From Epiperipatus broadwayi (taxonomy: Eukaryota > Onychophora > Udeonychophora > Euonychophora > Peripatidae): a stretch of 64,000 nucleotides of DNA. The stretch is taken from positions 62,001 to 126,000 of the forward strand of contig JAQFVV010013358.1 of the NCBI GenBank assembly GCA_028023455.1, read 5' to 3'. The position numbers and the translations under genes are program-made. The notes beneath the pieces are model-generated. The model made no database searches and was not told the DNA's origin. It saw only the letters and a list, made by a program, of their open reading frames with translations. Position 1 is the first letter of the stretch. Each line of letters opens with the position of its first letter. Of the stretch, positions 45,966 to 59,089 are shown one piece after another.

Positions 45966-46116
45966 ATGACCAGCAAACTGAAGAAAACAATAAACAACCA
46001 GAAGACAAGTCCATCAAATGAGGATGATGAACAATAACAGCAATAAACCTGAGAAACCAACAAAGCAGACAATTCATCCAGGTCATCTTGATGACATTTT
46101 TAGAGCTAAATTTAAC

Positions 46117-46127
46117 CAGGGGGAGGA
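46117..46127 (+). promoter_or_regulatory. Polypurine tract
   Basis: The purine run AGGGGGAGGA directly abuts the TG of the 3' LTR at 46128. It would prime plus-strand DNA synthesis. Confidence 0.8.
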
Positions 46128-46841
46128 TGTTGTATATGACCTTGCATTCAGAGGTAGGCTAGTCCTGATTCCTTTCTTATCTAATCAGATTGAACATGCA
46201 TGGCCACTAACCAGTGTGTAAACATGTGGATAATCAATTCACAAAACATGGTCAAAGGGTAAAAACAAGTATGGCCAATGTATAAACATGTATATAAAAT
46301 CCGACCAATGGTTGGACTCTCTGAATCTGATTGCATCAAGTAAGTTAGGAGAATGGCAATAAATAATCAGCCCTTTTGGAGGCAAGAGAGACAATGTCTG
46401 TCTAACCTAAATGATAGAACACACTTTTAAAAGAGGGAATGTTTGTCTATCTAAACAACTGAATATGCTCTCCATTAAAATCACTTCCAATAGTGAAGGT
46501 GTTTCTACTTGTCACTAACTGATATGTCTACACAGTGAGGCAAATCCCACAATAGATCTGGAAGCTGCTAAGACTATGGTAGACTCAAGACAATCTGTCT
46601 TATACAGCCAGAAGAGTTAATCCTAGAACTCATGAGGCAAGCTAATATATACAGCTGAAGTGAGTCCAATCATTCACCATGACCAGATAATTATTGACTG
46701 AGTTGTGCATTAAATTGTATTTGTTGATTGTATATTATGTATATATATTTGTTCTAATAAATTATACATATTAAAGTGCGTTATATTTTTGATATTACTG
46801 TTGGTTTGAATCTGAACTCTGCAATTCAGCCAAACACAACA
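46128..46841 (+). repeat. 3' LTR of the plus-strand gypsy element
   Basis: TGTTG...CAACA, 714 bp, aligned with 37229-39193 outside the TRIM. It contains GTATATAAAATCC near 46290, a likely promoter TATA element, and AATAAATAATCAGC downstream, which could serve as a polyadenylation signal. GATTAC follows as target duplication. Confidence 0.9.
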
Positions 46842-46847
46842 GATTAC

Positions 46848-48480
46848 ACTAATAAAAACAGGGATAAAAAATGAAGGAAACAATATTAACTAGTTTAACT
46901 TTCTTGGTGCCATATTGATTATTTTGGAAAAAGTGACTTGAGACACAATTTTCACTATAACTTCAGTATTAATAATGTTAGAGCAAAAAGTTTTACAATG
47001 ATAGAAAGTAGAAAAACTAAGGAAAACAATAAGACTAAGATAAATAGTGATTACCATTAAAAAGTAATGCTTTATTGTTTGTTCATAATTTCTAATTTAT
47101 CATTAATCTTCATTGATAATTTCTTGATATTTCTCACAAAATTTCTTAATTTTTATTGTTTACCCCCAAAATTAATAAATCTCAAGACATCTATAAGAAA
47201 AAGATTCATCCTAATAAAAGATAAAAGAAATTTCCCTAAGGTGGCTTTTCATTTGTCATCATGGCAATTGGCTAATTGTCTATCTAAAACTAGAAATTGC
47301 AGGCTACTGTCTGTATCAATGATAAAATGAATTTCATCTCTTCATTTTATATTTTTTGTGTACAGCAGTGATGTTTATATTGTTTATGCATACTAGTGAT
47401 GCTATCTTGTTGCATTTATTGTCCCACAGAGAGATTATTTGAATATAAGCTAGACTTGAAAATAGGGTGATGCAAGATGTGACAAAATTACAGACTCCAC
47501 AGCATGAATACCAAGACATAGGCAAGAACCAGAATTTGATTTCTTGCCTGCCTGCAATTCCATATGGTATATTCATAATCTTGTGGCTATCACCACACAC
47601 ATAATTTAAATCTTTTTTTTATTAGTTTTAAGTGCTTATATTTTGATATGGTATTATGTCCAGTAAATTTTGTGATTGCTTTATCAACTGCAACCTTTTT
47701 GTACATCTGATAATCAGTCTTAAAATTTACATAACACTGCTCTATAATGTTTATATATAAATATCATTACTTGTTATACAAACACAGACATACAAATGCA
47801 AACACAAGCACACTAATAAATTATTGAACATTTTGAAAATCATGATGTCTATAAAATAAGGTTACCTCAAACTCGTATAACTTTTGTTATATTTGAATAC
47901 AAATTTATATACTATATAATAAAGATCATAAATAATTTAATATTATATAATTTATATACTACACAAACACACTTATACAAATGCAAGCATATTAATAAAT
48001 TACACCATTTATCAAATTATTAAAAAAATTAAAAATACTATTCAAATAATTAAAAAATTAAAATTGAATACTTACAACCAAATATTCTGATTATGTTTTT
48101 ATCAGGATGAAATCCTTAAAATGCAAATCATCAGCATATTTTTAATCCATTTTAGTAATGACGCTGTCTGATAAAAAAAATTCTGCCTTTTCTTTGTGCA
48201 ATCTTGTAAACTGAGCAGGAAAGAAAAAAATTAAATGAACATATTAATAAATATATTAATAAAAAGTTCAAATTTTGTCCGATTTCAACTTATGATATGC
48301 CACTTTAAAGAGGAATCCAAATAACAACAAATTCCAGTATTTCTGTTGATGTCATGCTTATAGTTTTTCATGCAATTTTAAAAAACAAAAACAAAATTTC
48401 AATGCATCAACTGCTGCAAATGGCTATCACATTGCTACCATGCAAGTCATTTATTAAAAAGATACAGTGAAATTTAATAG
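46848..48480. other. End of PLE3, then AT-rich sequence with nothing recognised
   Basis: The first ~60 bases continue the interrupted PLE3 GIY-YIG coding. The rest contains only short frames without motifs and simple A/T-rich sequence. Confidence 0.45.
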
Positions 48481-49290
48481 AGATGGGGCTTAAAAACCTT
48501 ATTTCTGTAGAAATCATGGTCAGGGGTTTGGGGAGGGGTTCCTGACAGAGATATTTTAAGTGCTGGCTCTGGCTAAGCATTTATCATAAAGCTTGTAGAG
48601 GAATTGGCAATCCTCACTGTTTATAATTCAACAACATCTTTCATTAACTATAGAAACTCTCAAAAAAAATAGGGGGTGGTCACTCAAGAAAATCTAAAGC
48701 CAAAATCTAGGTCAATATAAAAAAGTAATTCAAAGTATAGATGGAAATTGAAACATGAAAGGTGAGATTTGTATTTCTTTGTAAATATTCTTAAAGTTAA
48801 AAATGTGTAAACTTTTACTTTCTATTTTAAATTGATATTAAGTAACCTAAATAATTTGGAATTAGTTCAATTTTATTTTAAATTTATTCTTGTTGTTATT
48901 TGATTTGTAAGTAAATATGTTGTTTTAATTCTCAATTTAATGTGAATTCTCTTTTATCTGTATTACACTCTAACATTTAGTCAAAATTTATCCTTAATAT
49001 TGTTTTGTGTTTTAAATCTGATAACTTAAATTACAAGAATATCTTATTTATTTCAGACAATTGTAGAACCAAACACATGGAAATTTAAAATTATATTTTG
49101 TGAATATGCCAGTTAATTCTGGATGGCGACATGGGTTTAATCCTCAATATAAGTAAAAACTATTCACAAGAGAGTACTATTTTGATTTTAGCAATGAAAG
49201 AATGAGGGCAATGATCTTGATAATGTGTCCATGGTTGTGTATTTATAGACAATATTGGTCTGACTGTTAATATAGTTAAGATGGAAAATA
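48481..49290 (+). repeat. Repeat family U, end of a further copy
   Basis: It matches 52740-53400, including AGAAACTCTCAAAAAAAATAG near 48653, a GAAAGGTGAGATTTG block near 48757 that resembles a 5' splice site, and TTTATAGACAATATTGGTC near 49242. It precedes copy U4 head to tail. Confidence 0.6.
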
Positions 49291-52200
49291 TTGACTATAA
49301 TTTGGTGAAAAACACAATGTCTCAAATAAGCAAGAAAATAATGACATCATGCTAAGGGTGATTAAAATTTTTGAAGAACTTATAGAACAAAATAAGAAAA
49401 CAGTAACATCAAAAATGAAATAAAGACACACCTGAAAAACTTTAGGAACTAAAATAAAAAAACATTCAAAGAGCTTTAAAAAAAGAAAACAGCCAATGTA
49501 ATTATAAACCAGAATATAAAACTAGAAAACCAACCTCAAATGTTTAGAAAACTAGAGCATCAGATTAAAATACAATATGAGAAAATGAAAGAAGAAATTA
49601 TGAATGAGATTGGTGGAAGATTAAATCAGGTACAAATCCAATTGGAACAGTATATCAAGAAATTTAAAAAAAAACCCAGAGAAATAGCTTTAGAAATTAA
49701 AAAAAAAACTAAAAATGAAAAAAAAATAGTGCATGTACAAAATGTAATTGGAGCATGATATCAAGAACTTCAAAAAAATTAAGCTAAAACAAAAAGAAAA
49801 ATAGAGATTCTGACTGGAAACAGTAACAAAGAATAAAATAAAAAAATAATAGAAAATAGCAGGACAAAAATGAATAGGTAATGGATGAAATTGCTCAAAT
49901 AGATTTAAATAATAGTAGTCAAAATGAAACACTTGGAGAAATTGTTAAGCCGAGTGAAAAAACCCAATATAGATTTTAATAATTACAGCCAAGAGAACGT
50001 TGCCTTGAAATCATCAACCAATTTCTAAAAATATATTTTCAGGATATTTATGTGAAATCCCCACTGATTACATTAGTAGTTCAGAAAAGTACTTTACTTT
50101 GAATCAGCTAAGTGAAAAGGCCAAGATTGTAATGATATGCAGATATCTTCAAAGTGCCTCACAATTTCGTGGGAATCACTTTTTAAGATACCCATAACAT
50201 TAATTGAATATAAACAAATCTTACTAGCCAATTACTGGAGTAAAGAATGCCAAAAGAATATTAGACTCTAGGTGTCACAATAAATGTAGCAACTTAACCT
50301 TTCACTCCATTTTTTTATAGACAGGTCATAAAATAAAAGTATTCATGATCAAACAACCATCTGAACACCAGATTTTTAAAATAGAGTAGTGCAACATAGT
50401 TTTTCTTACAACATGGAGAAATTGCTCATCATCATTGAAAAGAAGACTGACCAATTATGATGTACTTTTGATGAAACTAGAACTATCCATGAATAAAAGA
50501 GCAAAAATTTAGACCCCTACGTAAAGGATAAACATAAATGCCATAAACTGTGGCCATAAAAGAAACTTTTGGAAAAGATCCAGAAAAAGACAATTTTCTG
50601 AAAGCCTTGAAAGAATGAATGTTTTTAGATGAACCAGAAGTGACTCAGATCTCATTCACACCACACAATATAAAAGACCAAGAAGTGGCTGCCATATATT
50701 AAATGGTCTAGTAATAGCATGGATTGGCAGGAGTAGATTTATGGATAATGACCTTGGATTTTGTCAAAGAAAATATGATAAAAAATTAAAAAAAATTTAA
50801 TGAGCATAAATAAAAGTTGTTTTTTTTTTTACCATATGAGTAAAAAAGATGAAACAATAAAAAATAAAGTCAGTTAATTCAACAGAAATTGTGTTAGTGT
50901 ATATATAATAATAATTCTTGTTAAAAATAGAAATGAAAAATTTAAGAGCAGAGAAAAAAGCAATCTTGACTTATGAGAATTAAAGTTTATGAGTAACCCA
51001 TCTCATAAGTCTGTATTTTGGATAAATATAAAGTGGAACATCACTAAGTAAAAAATTAATATGAGGTGTTTAAATTTGAGAATTCAAAGAATAAAAATAA
51101 AATACTTGGAACATAATTATATAAATATTAGACATGAATAAAAAAAATTATAGCAAGAATACCATTTTTTAAAACACATGTCAAGCAATGATGATTAAGA
51201 AGATAATAGGTTGAAGCATGTGTGTACATAATTAATTTATAAATTTCAGATTGTATTTGCTGTTTGATTAGGTCTTTTTTTGTGTGGAGACACTGATCGA
51301 CATATGGGTCTGTGCATGAAATGTCACCATTATGTTGATAAAGATGTGCCAGTAAAGAAAGATCCAATCTCAGTAAAAAAAAAGCTGGAATAAAAATTCC
51401 CAGACAAGTAATAAAATTATTAAAACCCGAATGTGCAATAGAAATAGCCTGCCATTCGTAGATGAAATGGTCAAAGACCACATTTTGCTCTTATATGGCA
51501 CAATCATTGGACTTATGCTGTAATCATGTCATCTGCAAAATATTAAATATGATTTAATTTTACACAGGATCGATATGTCTGTAACATGCAAAGGCATTAA
51601 GTTGAATGCCTCTCTTAAAACATTTGCTCATCGTGGGCCTCACTCATTAAAAAACTTTTCTAGTGTTTAATTATGATATTTTTCTTAAAGAACAAAGCAT
51701 TTACAATTAAAATTGGTCAATGCCTCAGAAACAGAACTGACATTTTCATAATTTAATTGGGAGGGGTGCTGTGTAAGAGACACATAAGTATACATGTTAA
51801 ATATTTTTTTTTAAGTGTTAAAAAATATTCACAAAAAAAGTAATAATATATTTTTTTAAAAAAAAAAAGAAAAAGTCTATCATTTAAGTTGTCAGAATAA
51901 TAATTAGTAACGTGTTTTTTTTTAAAAATAAGAATAAAGACGGTTAAGAATTTCGTAAAAGGAGGAATAAAATATTGGTCAATTTATCCTAATCTTCTTT
52001 TAAACTAAAATAAAAAATAGAAGAGGGTAAAAGTATAAAGAAGGTATAATATTATTTAAAAATTTTAATTAGATTTTGTAGTTAAAATAAAATATGATGT
52101 GTATTTTTCCTTCGTTTTTAACACAATACAAAGTCTAAAGTATAATCTTAAAATTGTTTGCAAAAATCTAATGTACATGTTTGAAAAAAACAAATGGAAT

Positions 52201-53400
52201 GTAACGTTATTTAATTAAATATAAAATAGAATATTCTCTATATTATCAGAATGCAAAATAATTTTGAAATTTATTCACCCAAGGAAAAAAAGATTGTTGT
52301 TTTTCTGTAAAATTGAATCTGATATTAATGGTGTGATCTCTTAGCCATAGGTTGATAAAGAATACATATGCTAATAAATATTTATTATATTATCATTATG
52401 ATTATTGAACTTATTTAAGTTTGATGTTTTTTTAGATTATTCTGCTGCTGTTATATTTTCTGTATAATCTCTTTCCTTGTGAACTTCTAGTTTTGTTCTC
52501 CAGTGATGTATAGTAATCATTGTAGATGCTCTTAACATCAATATGTCCTGATAGACTCACAAAAAAGCTGTTCATTCACTTTTTACTATGCAGTTCTATA
52601 CATTTGATAGTCTAAGACATAACCAATAATCCTTGACTGACCACTGTTGAGACATCCTCTTGTTATTAATCCAAGATTACTGCTGAATAAATTAGAATAT
52701 AGATGCTATTTTGAAAGCAAACAGTGATGAGAATATTTGCAAACTGGGAAATAATTTACAAACACCATTTATGAATTGTAGAAACTGTCAAAAAAACAGG
52801 GGTGATCATTCCAGAAAAGGTATGGCCAAAACTGCATCAACATAAGAAAATAGATCAAAGTGTAGGTTGAAACTGAAATACGCCAGGTGAGATTTATATA
52901 TGCTTCCAAATGTTTTTAAACTAAAAATCTGTAAACTTTCACTTTCCAGTTTAAAGTAAAATAAAGTATGCTAAAGAAATTCGTAATTAGTTCCGTTTTA
53001 TTTTAAATATAAATTTATTTGTAAATAAATGTTGTTTCAATTAGTAATTGGGCCTGAATTCTCTTTTCTTTGTATCATGCTCTATAACATTTACTCAAGA
53101 CAATATTTGTAGATTATATTATTTTGTGTGTTTTAAATAATTATTAGCTGATAATTTAAAAAAAAAAATGTTTCTTGTTTATTTGAGGCAGCTTTATAAT
53201 GCAGAATGTGGAACATTTAAAATGATTCTTTGTGAATATGTCAATTAATTCTCAATGGCATCCTGGGCTTTATCTTAGTATAAGTAAAATGTATTCACAT
53301 GTGAGAGGTGTTTTCCTTTTAACAATTATAGAGTAAATGTAATAATATTGAGATGTGTCTGTGATTTGTGTATTTATAGACAATATTCATCCGACCATTA
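49291..53400 (+). repeat. Repeat family U, copy U4
   Basis: It starts at the GACATCATGCTAAGG block (49341) and runs through a coiled-coil frame (49540-49758, heptad-like KLEHQIKIQYEKMKEEIM), a gag-like block (50060-50280, LNQLSEKAKIV), a STEKKT-like block near 50430, the CMKCHHYVDKDVPVKKDP block (about 51310-51365), the GATATGTCTGTAACATGCAAAG block (about 51572) and the GCTGCTGTTATATTTTCTGTA block (about 52442). It lacks about 0.8 kb present in U5 before the first landmark. Stops differ from the other copies. Confidence 0.7.
49540..49758 (+). pseudogene. Coiled-coil coding remnant in repeat U4
   Basis: A 72-codon open stretch rich in Lys, Glu, Ile and Gln with heptad spacing. Homologous but broken sequence is at about 18870-19000 and 54450-54580. 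It precedes the gag-like block in every copy, so it is the N-terminal part of whatever the family once encoded. I do not recognise the protein. Confidence 0.35.
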
Positions 53401-56400
53401 GTATGGCTAAGATATAAAATATTAACTCTATTTTCCCATCTGCTTGTGGATGGTTTTGATATAAATTTATTATTAAAAAATAGTAAAAAATATCATTCTG
53501 TTGTTATCACCACCGATGATGGGTGTCTGAATGAGCAGTAATCTAATTGCCACCCAAACAGGAGTGTCTAAACAAAGAACTGAATGAAATTGTCTCTCAA
53601 AGTAGTTGCACAAAAGCCATAATTGTAAAAATAAATGTGATATTATCATCTTCTCCAGCATTTGTGCATAAAAATGACTTCAGCAATCAGCTAAAAATAT
53701 AGAAAAATAAATATAGGTTAGTAAATTGGTGAGAGTTGTGAGAATAAAGAAAAATTTCAACAACAACAGAATAACTTTATTACAGCATAATAATTAAAAA
53801 AATAAATACATATATGTGCATATAGTAAAAAAAAAAAAAGTAATATAATTAGAATTTTATAAATATATAAGTAGATTCAGAAAAATAAGTAAAATGAGCA
53901 GATTGGGAAAAGTAAATTTTTCACATCAGTAATGGTAAAAGTCACAAGTTAGCAGGCAGATAAGTTAGATTGTACTGTAGTGTGTAACATCATGAGAACA
54001 CAGCAATTAAATGAAGGAATAAATTAAATTAGTTTTAAAAAATGTATAATGGATTACTTAAACAAAAATAAAAAAATAAATGATAGAAATGTTGAAACAA
54101 AAAGTAAATAAAGAATATATATGCTTATGATAGCAAGAGCAAAAACTAAAGCTCATGATAGAGAATTAGAAAAATGTTTCTAGTGAAATACAACAGCAAA
54201 ATAGAAGTGAAAAACAAGAAGTCTCAAATAAGTAAGAAAATAATGACATCATGATAAGGACAATTAAAATGTTCAAAAAACTTAAAGGCTAATATAAAAA
54301 AACAGTCAAAAAAATCAAAAATAAAATGAAGATACATCTGAAGAATTTAGAAACCAAATAAAGAAACACTCAAAGATACTTTAAAAAATAAAGAAACAGC
54401 TGATGTAATTAATAACAAAAGTATAAAACTAAAAAAAGCAACCTCAGATGTTTAAAAAATTAAGCATCAGATTAAATTAGAATATGAAAACGTGGAAAAA
54501 TAATTATAAAATAAATTGGTGAATATTTATATCAGATACAAAATCCAATTGGAACAACATATCAAAAATTAAGAAAAATAAAGTAAAACAAAAAGAAAAA
54601 TAGAGCCCTTACAAGAAGCAATAACAGAGAATAAAATTGAAAATGAAAAATAATAAAAAATATCAGCACAGAAATTAATAGATTAATGGATAAAATTTCT
54701 CAAATAAATTTAAATAACAGTAAACAAGATGGAACACTTAGAGAATTTGGTAAGGCAAGTAAAAAAAATCAATGTAGATATTACTAAATACAAGCAAGAG
54801 AGCATTAATTCATGTAAGCACACACAAAATAATAGCCCCGTAATTGTCAACAAATTTCTAAAAATATGCATATTTACAGGGGTAGGAAGGTCAAGCCATC
54901 ATTGAACACATTAGTAGCTTAGAAAGGTGCTTTTTATTGAATCAGCTAAGTGAAGAGGCCAAGATTGTAATGAATACTGCTATATTCTAAAGGTCTCACA
55001 GCCTTGGTGGGACTATCTTTTTAAGACACCCATAACATTCATTAAACACAAAAAAATCATATTAGCCACCTACTGGGATGAAGAATGCCAAACAAATATT
55101 AGACACTAGGTGTCACAAGAAAACTGGCAACCTTGTAAATTTTTCACTCTATTTTTTATTTTACAATAAAAACATTGATGTCCAACCCACTATTTAAACA
55201 ACAGATTATTAGAATAGTGTTGCACCATTTTGTTTACAACATGTAGCAATTGATAGAACTAGACCTGTCTATGAAAAAAGAGCAAAGATTGAAACCCAAT
55301 GTAATGGGTAAACATAAATGCCATAGAATGTGGCCACAAAAGGAACTTTTGAAAGAGAAAAAGATAATTTTATGGAAGCCCTGAAAGAATGAAAGTTTTT
55401 AGATGAACCGCAAGTGACTGGGATGTCACTCATGAAAGAGAACATGAAAGTGAAAGGGGTGATTTCCAGATAAAAATGGTCTAGTAATTGGATGGACTGG
55501 CAGGTATTAATTTATGGATAGTGACCCTGGGTATTTTCAAAGAAATTATGATTAATTAAAGTCAGAAACTTTTTTAATTAGCATAAATAAAAGTTTTTTG
55601 TAACATCTGAATAAAAAATATTAAACAATAAAAAATAATATGTCATAATTCGACAGAGATTGTATTAGTGCACAAATTTTTGCTGAAGAATAAAAATGAA
55701 AACTTTGAAAGAACAAAAAACGCCCAATCTTGACTTATGACAACCGACGTTTATTAGCAACCCAGCTTAAAAAACAGTATTTTAGACAAAGTGGAGCATG
55801 ACTAAATAAAAAATTAAAATAAGATTTTCAAAGGAGAAAATTCAAAGAATAAAAATAAGATGCTTGGAACATAACCATATAAATATTAAACATAAAATAA
55901 TAATAGTAATAATACCCTTCTTTAAGGTATATGTGATGTAATGACGAGTAAGAAAATATTAGATTGATGTATGTGTGTATATATAATTAAGTTATAAATT
56001 TCAGATTGTATTTGGTGTTTACTTAGGCCTTTTTTTTGGAGGAGACACTTATTTACAGGGATGGGTCTCTGTATGAAACTCCACCAGTATGATGATGTGG
56101 ATGTGCCAGGAGAGAAAATCCATGGCTCAGTAAAAATATAGATGGAAGAAAAATTTTCAGATATAAAAATATAAGCTGAATATACGATAGAAATAATCCT
56201 GACATTCTCAGATAAATGTATCAAATATCACATTTTGCACTCATATTGCACAAATATTGGATTTAGGCAGTAATCATAATGATATTTGCAAAAAATTTAA
56301 TATGGTTTAATTTTATATAGGATCAATGTGTGTGTGAGATGCAAAGTCATTTAGTTGATTGCTTCTCTTAAACATTTCCTTATTGTGGGTCTCACTCATT

Positions 56401-57730
56401 AAGAAATTTTTATAGCAGGTAACTTTTAAAAAAATTTTTAAAAGACACAAAAAATTTAAAATTAAATTTGGTCAATGTGCCATAAAAGTAATTAATATAT
56501 TTTAACTCTTTAATTGGTAGGGGTGCAATGTAACATATATAAGTATACATCTTACAGGAAATATTTAAAAAGGATGCTAAAAATGTTTAGAAAAAAGTAA
56601 TAATAAATATTTTCTCAAATAATTGAAAATAACTACCATTTAATCAATCAGAATAACAATTAGTAAAGGAAATTTAAAATAGAATAAAAAATGGCTAAGA
56701 ATTTTGTAAAAAAACAAAACATTGGTCAAATTATCCTACTCTCCATTTAAAATAAAATAAAAAAATAGCAGACAGTAAAAATATAATGAATGTATAATTT
56801 AGTTTAAGAATTTTAATTAGATTTTCTGGTTTAAAAAAATATAATGGAGATAATCAATGGCTAATGAAAGCTGGTAAAGTTTTATTTTTCTTTGTTTCTT
56901 TTTAACAAAATGAAATTGTCAAATGTAATCTTAAACTTGTATGCAATAATCTAATGTATACATTTGAAAAAAACATGGAATAGATAGTTATTTAATTAAA
57001 TTTCAAATAAAATGTTTGTATTCTCAGAAATTAAAATAATTTTGCAAGTTATTTAATCAAGGAAAAAACTGTAAAATTGAAACTGATTAATCATGTGATC
57101 TCTTAGACAATGGTTGAGAAAAAATATATCAGCTAATAAATTTTTGTTATATTGTTATTATTGAAATTATTTAGGAAGGAAATTGTTTTTCAGATTCTAC
57201 TGCTGCTATATTTGCTGTATAGTCTCTTTCATATGAACCTCTAGTTTTGGGCTCCAGTAAGGTATAGGAATCACTGTACATGCTCAAACATCATTATGCC
57301 CTGCTAAACTCACAAAAAGAGATGTGCATTTAGTTCATCACAATGCAGTTCCTATACATTTGATAGTCTAAAATGTGACCAATAAGTCTTGGCCTGAATT
57401 GTCTTTTCTCTGTATCACACTGTATAACCTTAAGTTCAAAATAAATTTGTAGATTATATTGCCTTTGTTTTAAATACTTATTATATTATAGTTTAAATTA
57501 AACAAGTTTTTTATTGATTTGAGTCACTAGCATGTGGATCATTTAAAATTATTTTTTGTGAATATGCTGGCTAATTCTGAATGGCATGCTGGGTTTTATT
57601 TTCAGTATAAGTAAAAGTATTCACAGGACAGAGGTATTTTGCTTCTAACAATCATAAAGCAGGTGTAGTAACCATGAGATATGTCTATGATTTGTGTTTA
57701 TGGACAATAATGGTCTGACCATTAGTATAA
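53401..57730 (+). repeat. Repeat family U, copy U5
   Basis: A head-to-tail neighbour of U4 with the same order of blocks: TCTGAATGAGCAGTAATC (53526), GACATCATGATAAGG (54245), gag-like (54890-55110), GATGGACTGGCAGG (55491), CMKLHQYDDVDVPGEK (about 56075-56120), GCTGCTATATTTGCTGTA (57203) and a final block near 57685. From equivalent landmarks the repeat length is about 4.1-4.9 kb depending on indels. Confidence 0.7.
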
Positions 57731-58100
57731 ATAAGTTGTTAAATATTGATTACACCTTGCTCTCTGCTTGTGGGTGTTTTGGATATAGATTTAGTATAAA
57801 AAATAATAAAAAGTAATATTCTGTTATAATCAGTACTGAACATGAGTGCCTGACTAAACAGTTATCTACTCATCACCCAAACAGTAGTGCCTGAACAAAT
57901 AATTGCATATAATTCACTCCCAAAGTAGGATAACAAAAGCCATACATGTAAATGTGAGATAATCAGCTTTACCAGCATTTACACATAAAAATGACCTTAG
58001 TTCTTAACTAAAATAATACAAAATAAATGTAGATTAGTAATTTGATGAGAGATGTGAAAATAAAGAAAAAAGCCAACAATAAAATACTAACTTTATTATA
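57731..58100 (+). repeat. Repeat family U, truncated copy U6
   Basis: It restarts the unit (ATTCTGTTATAATCAGTACTG near 57819, CATGAGTGCCTGA near 57841) and stops at the (TA)n tract at 58108, where PLE2 is inserted. It matches 17460-17700 and 53480-53700. Confidence 0.7.
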
Positions 58101-58103
58101 GTG

Positions 58104-58203
<100 letters not shown>

Positions 58204-58254
58204 AAACCATAAAACAATACAATACTAGATTAAATCCAAAATTTTACCAAAATC

Positions 58255-58305
58255 CTTACACAACCATGGTTTCATCTACTACAAATAGACCTTCTCAAAT
58301 GAAAA
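58255..58305 (-). ncRNA. Variant hammerhead-like ribozyme in PLE2 3' region
   Basis: On the minus strand: stem I strand TTTTCAT (58305-58299), variant core TTGAGAA (58298-58292), stem II with TCTA and TAGA plus a closing G-U and a bulged G (58291-58274), GAAA (58273-58270), palindromic stem III CCATGG (58269-58264), UU (58263-58262), and stem I strand GTGTAAG. It is homologous to the PLE1 motif at 13772, but stems II and III differ in sequence while keeping pairing. The core again shows U3 and A8 instead of C3 and G8. Confidence 0.5.
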
Positions 58306-58367
58306 TCAAACTAAAGAAAAACATATATATACAAACAAACAAACCTTCCCATAATTCATTTCAAACC

Positions 58368-59089
58368 CTACTTTCCCTTAATATCAAAAGAAGTCCTCAT
58401 AAGATTGATAGCCTCAGAATCAAGGAGTTTTATCATCAAAGTCTCCTTTATTCTTTTTAACTCATTCTTTTCATAAAAAATAACCGAAGCATTGTCAAAC
58501 AATATTCTATGACCTGTATTCAATTCATGAATATATAAAGCTGAGTTAAGAGACCTATGTTTAACTCTACTTATATGAACCTTAACCCTTTCATTAAGGC
58601 TAAATTTACTCTGGCCTATATAAAATTTACCACAACTACATGGAATTTTATAAACAATACCAGGAATAGACCTACTATCAATAGACTGCTTTGAACCATT
58701 AAGTAATGAATTCAAATCAGAACCTTTTCTCCATGCAACCTTCATTCCACCTAACAAATGACTATCCTATAAACCAAATTATATATTGAGGCTTTAAATG
58801 GTAAAGACATATAATCATCACCTTTATCAACAAAATTTTTAGCATCCAAATCACGACTATAAACATCATTATTAAATGCCACTTTTTTAATAAAATCATG
58901 ATTATAACCCAATTCTACATATTCAGCAGCAAATTGACTTCTTTGAATATCAGTATCATTATTAAAATTATTAAGCCTTCTATTCCAACAACAAAAATTC
59001 AACAAAGATATTTTCTTATGTATTAAAAGAGAAAAATTTGTTTTTGCCCCTAAGGAAATTAGTTTTGTTAAAAAAAGATTGAAAGCCAA
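58368..59089 (-). pseudogene. PLE2 inverted arm: RT C-terminus and GIY-YIG endonuclease
   Basis: Frame 59089-58751 carries the post-RT region (RRLNNFNNDTDIQRSQFA, YMSLPFKASIYNLVYR). After a frameshift near 58755, frame 58757-58368 carries WRKGSDLNSLLNGSKQ, IPGIVYKIPCSCGKFYIGQ (GIY-YIG), NERVKVHISR, ALYIHELNTGH, and LDSEAINLMRTSFDIKGK. The endonuclease frame is open to its natural end. The N-terminal RT is absent from this arm. Confidence 0.85.

Larger units (their letters stand above)
37229..46841 (+). mobile_element. Plus-strand Ty3/gypsy LTR retrotransposon, internally deleted and twice interrupted
   Basis: The 5' LTR (37229-39193, interrupted by a TRIM) and 3' LTR (46128-46841) align throughout, starting TGTCATAT or TGTTGTAT and ending CACAACA. 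The target duplication GATTAC is intact at 37223-37228 and 46842-46847. The interior has gag, zinc knuckles and protease, then jumps to an integrase C-terminal tail, so RT, RNase H and most of integrase are deleted near 45.7-45.8 kb. A polypurine tract precedes the 3' LTR. The LTRs differ at many sites, so the insertion is old. A minus-strand gypsy element splits gag at 40246-44851. Confidence 0.9.
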
